A DNA stretch of 7,679 bases from Pelotomaculum_B sp964543575 (lineage in GTDB: Bacteria; Bacillota; Desulfotomaculia; Desulfotomaculales; Pelotomaculaceae): positions 1 to 7,679 of the forward strand of contig CAZIYV010000150.1 of the NCBI GenBank assembly GCA_964543575.1, read 5' to 3'. Made by a program: the position numbers and the translations under genes. Positions 6,529 to 7,679 of the stretch are shown one piece after another. The first letter of the stretch is position 1, and each line of letters opens with the position of its first letter. Under the pieces are notes generated by a model. The model was not told where the DNA came from. It did not search any database and saw only the letters and a program-made list of their open reading frames with translations.

Positions 6529-6678
6529 TTACTCGTTGCAGGAATCAATAGTAAAAGGCTCCCTGAAGTCGCAGGTCATGTGAGTAACGGCACGTCCTAA
6601 TTTGCACGTCGCATCATCGTCCTCATAACTGTCGAAGGTGTCGTAGTGTCTGCAGTCAAAACAAGGCCACCTGTCCAT
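6529..6678 (-). CDS. 49-residue cysteine-containing small protein, unknown function
   Basis: The frame runs from ATG (6678-6676) to TAA (6531-6529). A ribosome binding site, GAGGTG, stands seven bases upstream of the ATG, after TTTT. The product begins MDRWPCFDCRHYDTF and has five cysteines: C6, C9, C25, C36 and C47, plus histidines H11 and H33. It is strongly acidic in the middle (SYEDDD) and has no signal peptide or membrane segment. C6-x2-C9 with the later cysteines could bind a zinc ion or iron-sulfur cluster, but no family is recognised. It lies upstream of DUF1992 on the same strand, but DUF1992 has its own promoter, so co-transcription is not required. No clear promoter was found for this gene in 6679-6790. 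The good start and residue pattern make a real gene likely despite its size. Confidence 0.7.
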   Translation of the reverse strand: MDRWPCFDCRHYDTFDSYEDDDATCKLGRAVTHMTCDFREPFTIDSCNE

Positions 6679-6737
6679 TTTTTTCACCTCAAAAATATGA
6701 TAACCACCACACTAAAATTAATACCTGCGGACTGGCT

Positions 6738-6752
6738 TGATAAGCTTTATCA
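6738..6752. promoter_or_regulatory. Palindrome TGATAAGCTTTATCA, possible operator
   Basis: Perfect six-base arms TGATAA and TTATCA flank GCT. It ends two bases before the -35 of the T-box promoter, in the 76-base gap between that promoter and the divergent small cysteine gene. The position suits a regulator of either gene; no known box is recognised. Confidence 0.4.
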
Positions 6753-6754
6753 TA

Positions 6755-6783
6755 TTGACAATCCAGCTTATTACTGTTAAGAT
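6755..6783 (+). promoter_or_regulatory. Strong promoter of the T-box/leuA-like transcript
   Basis: A perfect TTGACA (6755-6760) is followed after 17 bases by TAAGAT (6778-6783; 4 of 6), which is preceded by TGT, making an extended -10. Transcription would begin near 6790, about ten bases before the first conserved T-box bases. Confidence 0.75.
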
Positions 6784-6800
6784 TCAAATAATATTTTAAA

Positions 6801-7084
6801 AATGACGATGAGAGGGAATAGTAAGCTCCTTTTTGCCGGTTTCAGAGAGCCGCCGGTTGGTGCAAGGCGGTACACGCGGCGGGGCGCCGAACTCTCCCAG
6901 GAGTAGCCGACCGAAATCTTATTAGAAAGTAGGCCCGGACGGAGCTTCCGCCGTTAAAAGGAAGAGGATATCGGAGCGTATTCCCGTATCCTTTTAAGAG
7001 AACGGCCTTATGGCTGTTAAGTTGAGTGGTAACGCGGAGTTTAACCCTTCGTCTCAAGTGATGGACGAAGGGTTTTATTATTTT
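6801..7084 (+). promoter_or_regulatory. T-box riboswitch leader, probably sensing uncharged tRNA-Leu
   Basis: A 5' leader that reads the charging state of a tRNA and lets transcription continue when the tRNA is uncharged. Visible parts: the stem I opening GAGAGGGAATAGTAAG (6810-6825); the AGAGAGCC and GGTTGGTGCAAGGCGG segments (from 6844); the right side of stem I, ending with GGAGTAG (6900-6906); and a compact stem II-like hairpin CGGACGGA/TCCGCCG near 6936-6953. A stem III follows around 6954-6997. The conserved T-box GAGTGGTAACGCGGAG is at 7024-7039. In it UGGU (7027-7030) can pair with an ACCA tRNA end, fitting the discriminator A of tRNA-Leu. GTTAA (7016-7020) pairs with TTAAC (7041-7045) to form the antiterminator base, competing with the terminator. 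The likely specifier is CUC (6892-6894, in GAACTCTCCC), a leucine codon, consistent with a leuA-like gene downstream. The specifier assignment is inferred by analogy with related leaders. Confidence 0.88.
7043..7084 (+). terminator. T-box-controlled intrinsic terminator
   Basis: AACCCTTCGTC (7043-7053) pairs perfectly with GACGAAGGGTT (7064-7074) over 11 bp with a ten-base loop, followed by TTTTATTATTTT. The left arm overlaps TTAAC of the antiterminator, so the two structures exclude each other. Confidence 0.88.
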
Positions 7085-7101
7085 AAGGAGGGGGTGGTTT
7101 G

Positions 7102-7251
7102 ATGGACCCGGACCTTAGCGGCCTTATAAAACCGGACTGGCATAATTATTGTATAATAATGGAAGGGGATATTGAGATTGCGCAGGTTATATGTAATGGA
7201 CACCACCCTCAGAGACGGCGCCAAATCCCTGGGGATAACTCTGAATCTTGA
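7102..7251 (+). other. Short upstream reading frame overlapping the leuA-like start (49 codons)
   Basis: ATG 7102 follows AAGGAGGGGG (7085-7094), by far the strongest ribosome binding site in this part, with seven bases spacing. The frame reads MDPDLSGLIKPDWHNYCIIM at first, then continues across the leuA-like start in another frame to TGA 7249-7251. The product resembles no family I know, and its second half is simply the alternate frame of leuA. It may be a translated leader that couples ribosomes to the weaker TTG start of leuA, or an accident of a relocated ribosome binding site. Confidence 0.4.
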
Positions 7252-7679
7252 TGAAAAACTGGAGATAGCAAGACAGCTTGTAAGACTGGGCGTGGATGTT
7301 ATTGATGCGGGTTGCCCGTCTTGTTCAGCCGCTGACCAGGACGCACTGCAGGCTATCGCCCGGGAGGTTAAAGGGGCGGTTGTCTGTGGCTTCACCCGGG
7401 CGGTGGAGCGTGATATCGATTGTTGTGCCGCCGCGCTGCGTGGGGCGGAGCAGCCAAGAATTCATACCGGAATTGCCGTGTCACCCGCTTACATGGCAAA
7501 TAGATTGAGGCTTTCCCCCGCCCAGGTCATTGAAACGGCGGTTCTGGCGGTAAAGCATGCCAAAAAATATGTGAGTGATGTGGAATTTTACGCGGAGGAC
7601 GCTTTTTGCAGCGACCCCTCTTTTCTGGTGGAGATCCTTGAAAAAGTGATAGGCGCCGGGGCTACTGTGATCAACATCC
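7178..7679 (+). CDS. 2-isopropylmalate synthase-like protein (LeuA/HMGL family), N-terminal 167 residues, truncated by window end
   Basis: The frame runs to the window end; the family is normally about 380-520 residues. Such enzymes condense acetyl-CoA with a 2-oxoacid (2-oxoisovalerate in leucine synthesis) in a metal-dependent TIM barrel. MDTTLRDG (7-14) is the first strand motif, with R12 and metal ligand D13. GVDVIDAGCP (38-47), RIHTGIAVSP, SDVEFYAEDA and GATVINIP follow in the order and spacing of E. coli LeuA. Start: TTG 7178 gives MRRLYVMDTTLRDG and has GGAAGGGG (7161-7168) nine bases upstream; TTG 7172 is too close, ATG 7196 would cut the first strand, and a stop at 7157 excludes anything further up. 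The motif after RDG is odd: AKS, where LeuA-type enzymes have Gln second (EQ, NQ or AQ). The leucine-type T-box supports a leucine role, but homocitrate, citramalate or another specificity remains possible. Confidence 0.8.
   Translation, partial: MRRLYVMDTTLRDGAKSLGITLNLDEKLEIARQLVRLGVDVIDAGCPSCSAADQDALQAIAREVKGAVVCGFTRAVERDIDCCAAALRGAEQPRIHTGIAVSPAYMANRLRLSPAQVIETAVLAVKHAKKYVSDVEFYAEDAFCSDPSFLVEILEKVIGAGATVINI

Noticed and set aside
6842..7057. 71-codon - strand frame over the T-box
   Set aside because: The bases are explained by T-box structure; the frame has no start context.
7152..7157. TATAAT just upstream of the leuA-like start, possible internal promoter
   Set aside because: The hexamer at 17 bases upstream (AAACCG) does not resemble a -35, and a promoter here would bypass the T-box.
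7296..7508. 70-codon + strand frame inside the leuA-like gene
   Set aside because: Alternate frame of a conserved HMGL-family coding region, arginine- and proline-rich with no domain.
1..7679. CRISPR arrays, tRNA or rRNA genes, insertion sequences
   Set aside because: No regularly spaced repeats, no cloverleaf-like gene outside the T-box, and no transposase frame or terminal inverted repeats were seen.

Overview
The window looks like a chromosomal segment of an anaerobic, spore-former-type Firmicute, most like the Peptococcaceae/Desulfotomaculum-Pelotomaculum-Carboxydothermus group. Three things point there: a Wood-Ljungdahl (reductive acetyl-CoA) gene cluster of clostridial type, strong AAAGGAG-type ribosome binding sites with TTG/GTG starts, and a tRNA-sensing T-box leader. 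The genus is inferred from memory of these families, not from a search.

Positions 1-4960 are the 3' part of an acs operon on the + strand. It holds the C-terminus of AcsC (large subunit of the corrinoid iron-sulfur protein, CFeSP), AcsV/RACo (ATP-dependent reductive activator of CFeSP), a CooC/AcsF-type nickel-insertion ATPase, AcsD (CFeSP small subunit) and AcsE (methyltetrahydrofolate:CFeSP methyltransferase), then a rho-independent terminator. AcsE moves the methyl group from methyl-tetrahydrofolate to the cobamide of AcsCD. AcsV rescues AcsCD when the cobalt oxidises. The CooC-like ATPase matures the nickel sites of CO dehydrogenase/acetyl-CoA synthase, whose own genes are presumably upstream of the window. 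cooC, acsD and acsE share an almost identical translation-initiation leader.

Positions 4961-6050 hold an accessory insert: an AbrB/MazE-type antitoxin and a PIN-domain toxin with overlapping genes. They are followed by an open, coding-looking frame without a normal start (probably a gene remnant or a small non-ATG gene) and a perfect 15-bp hairpin.

Positions 6056-6678 lie on the - strand. They encode a DUF1992 protein with its own good promoter and a 49-residue cysteine-containing small protein.

Positions 6738-7679 return to the + strand. They hold a palindrome, a strong promoter, a T-box leader (probably leucine-specific, candidate CUC specifier) with its terminator, a short upstream reading frame with a very strong ribosome binding site, and the 5' part of a 2-isopropylmalate synthase-like gene that starts at TTG and carries an unusual active-site motif. 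I found no clearly new multi-gene system. The most unusual items are the small cysteine protein, the start-less frame after the toxin gene, and the arrangement and active site of the leuA-like gene.
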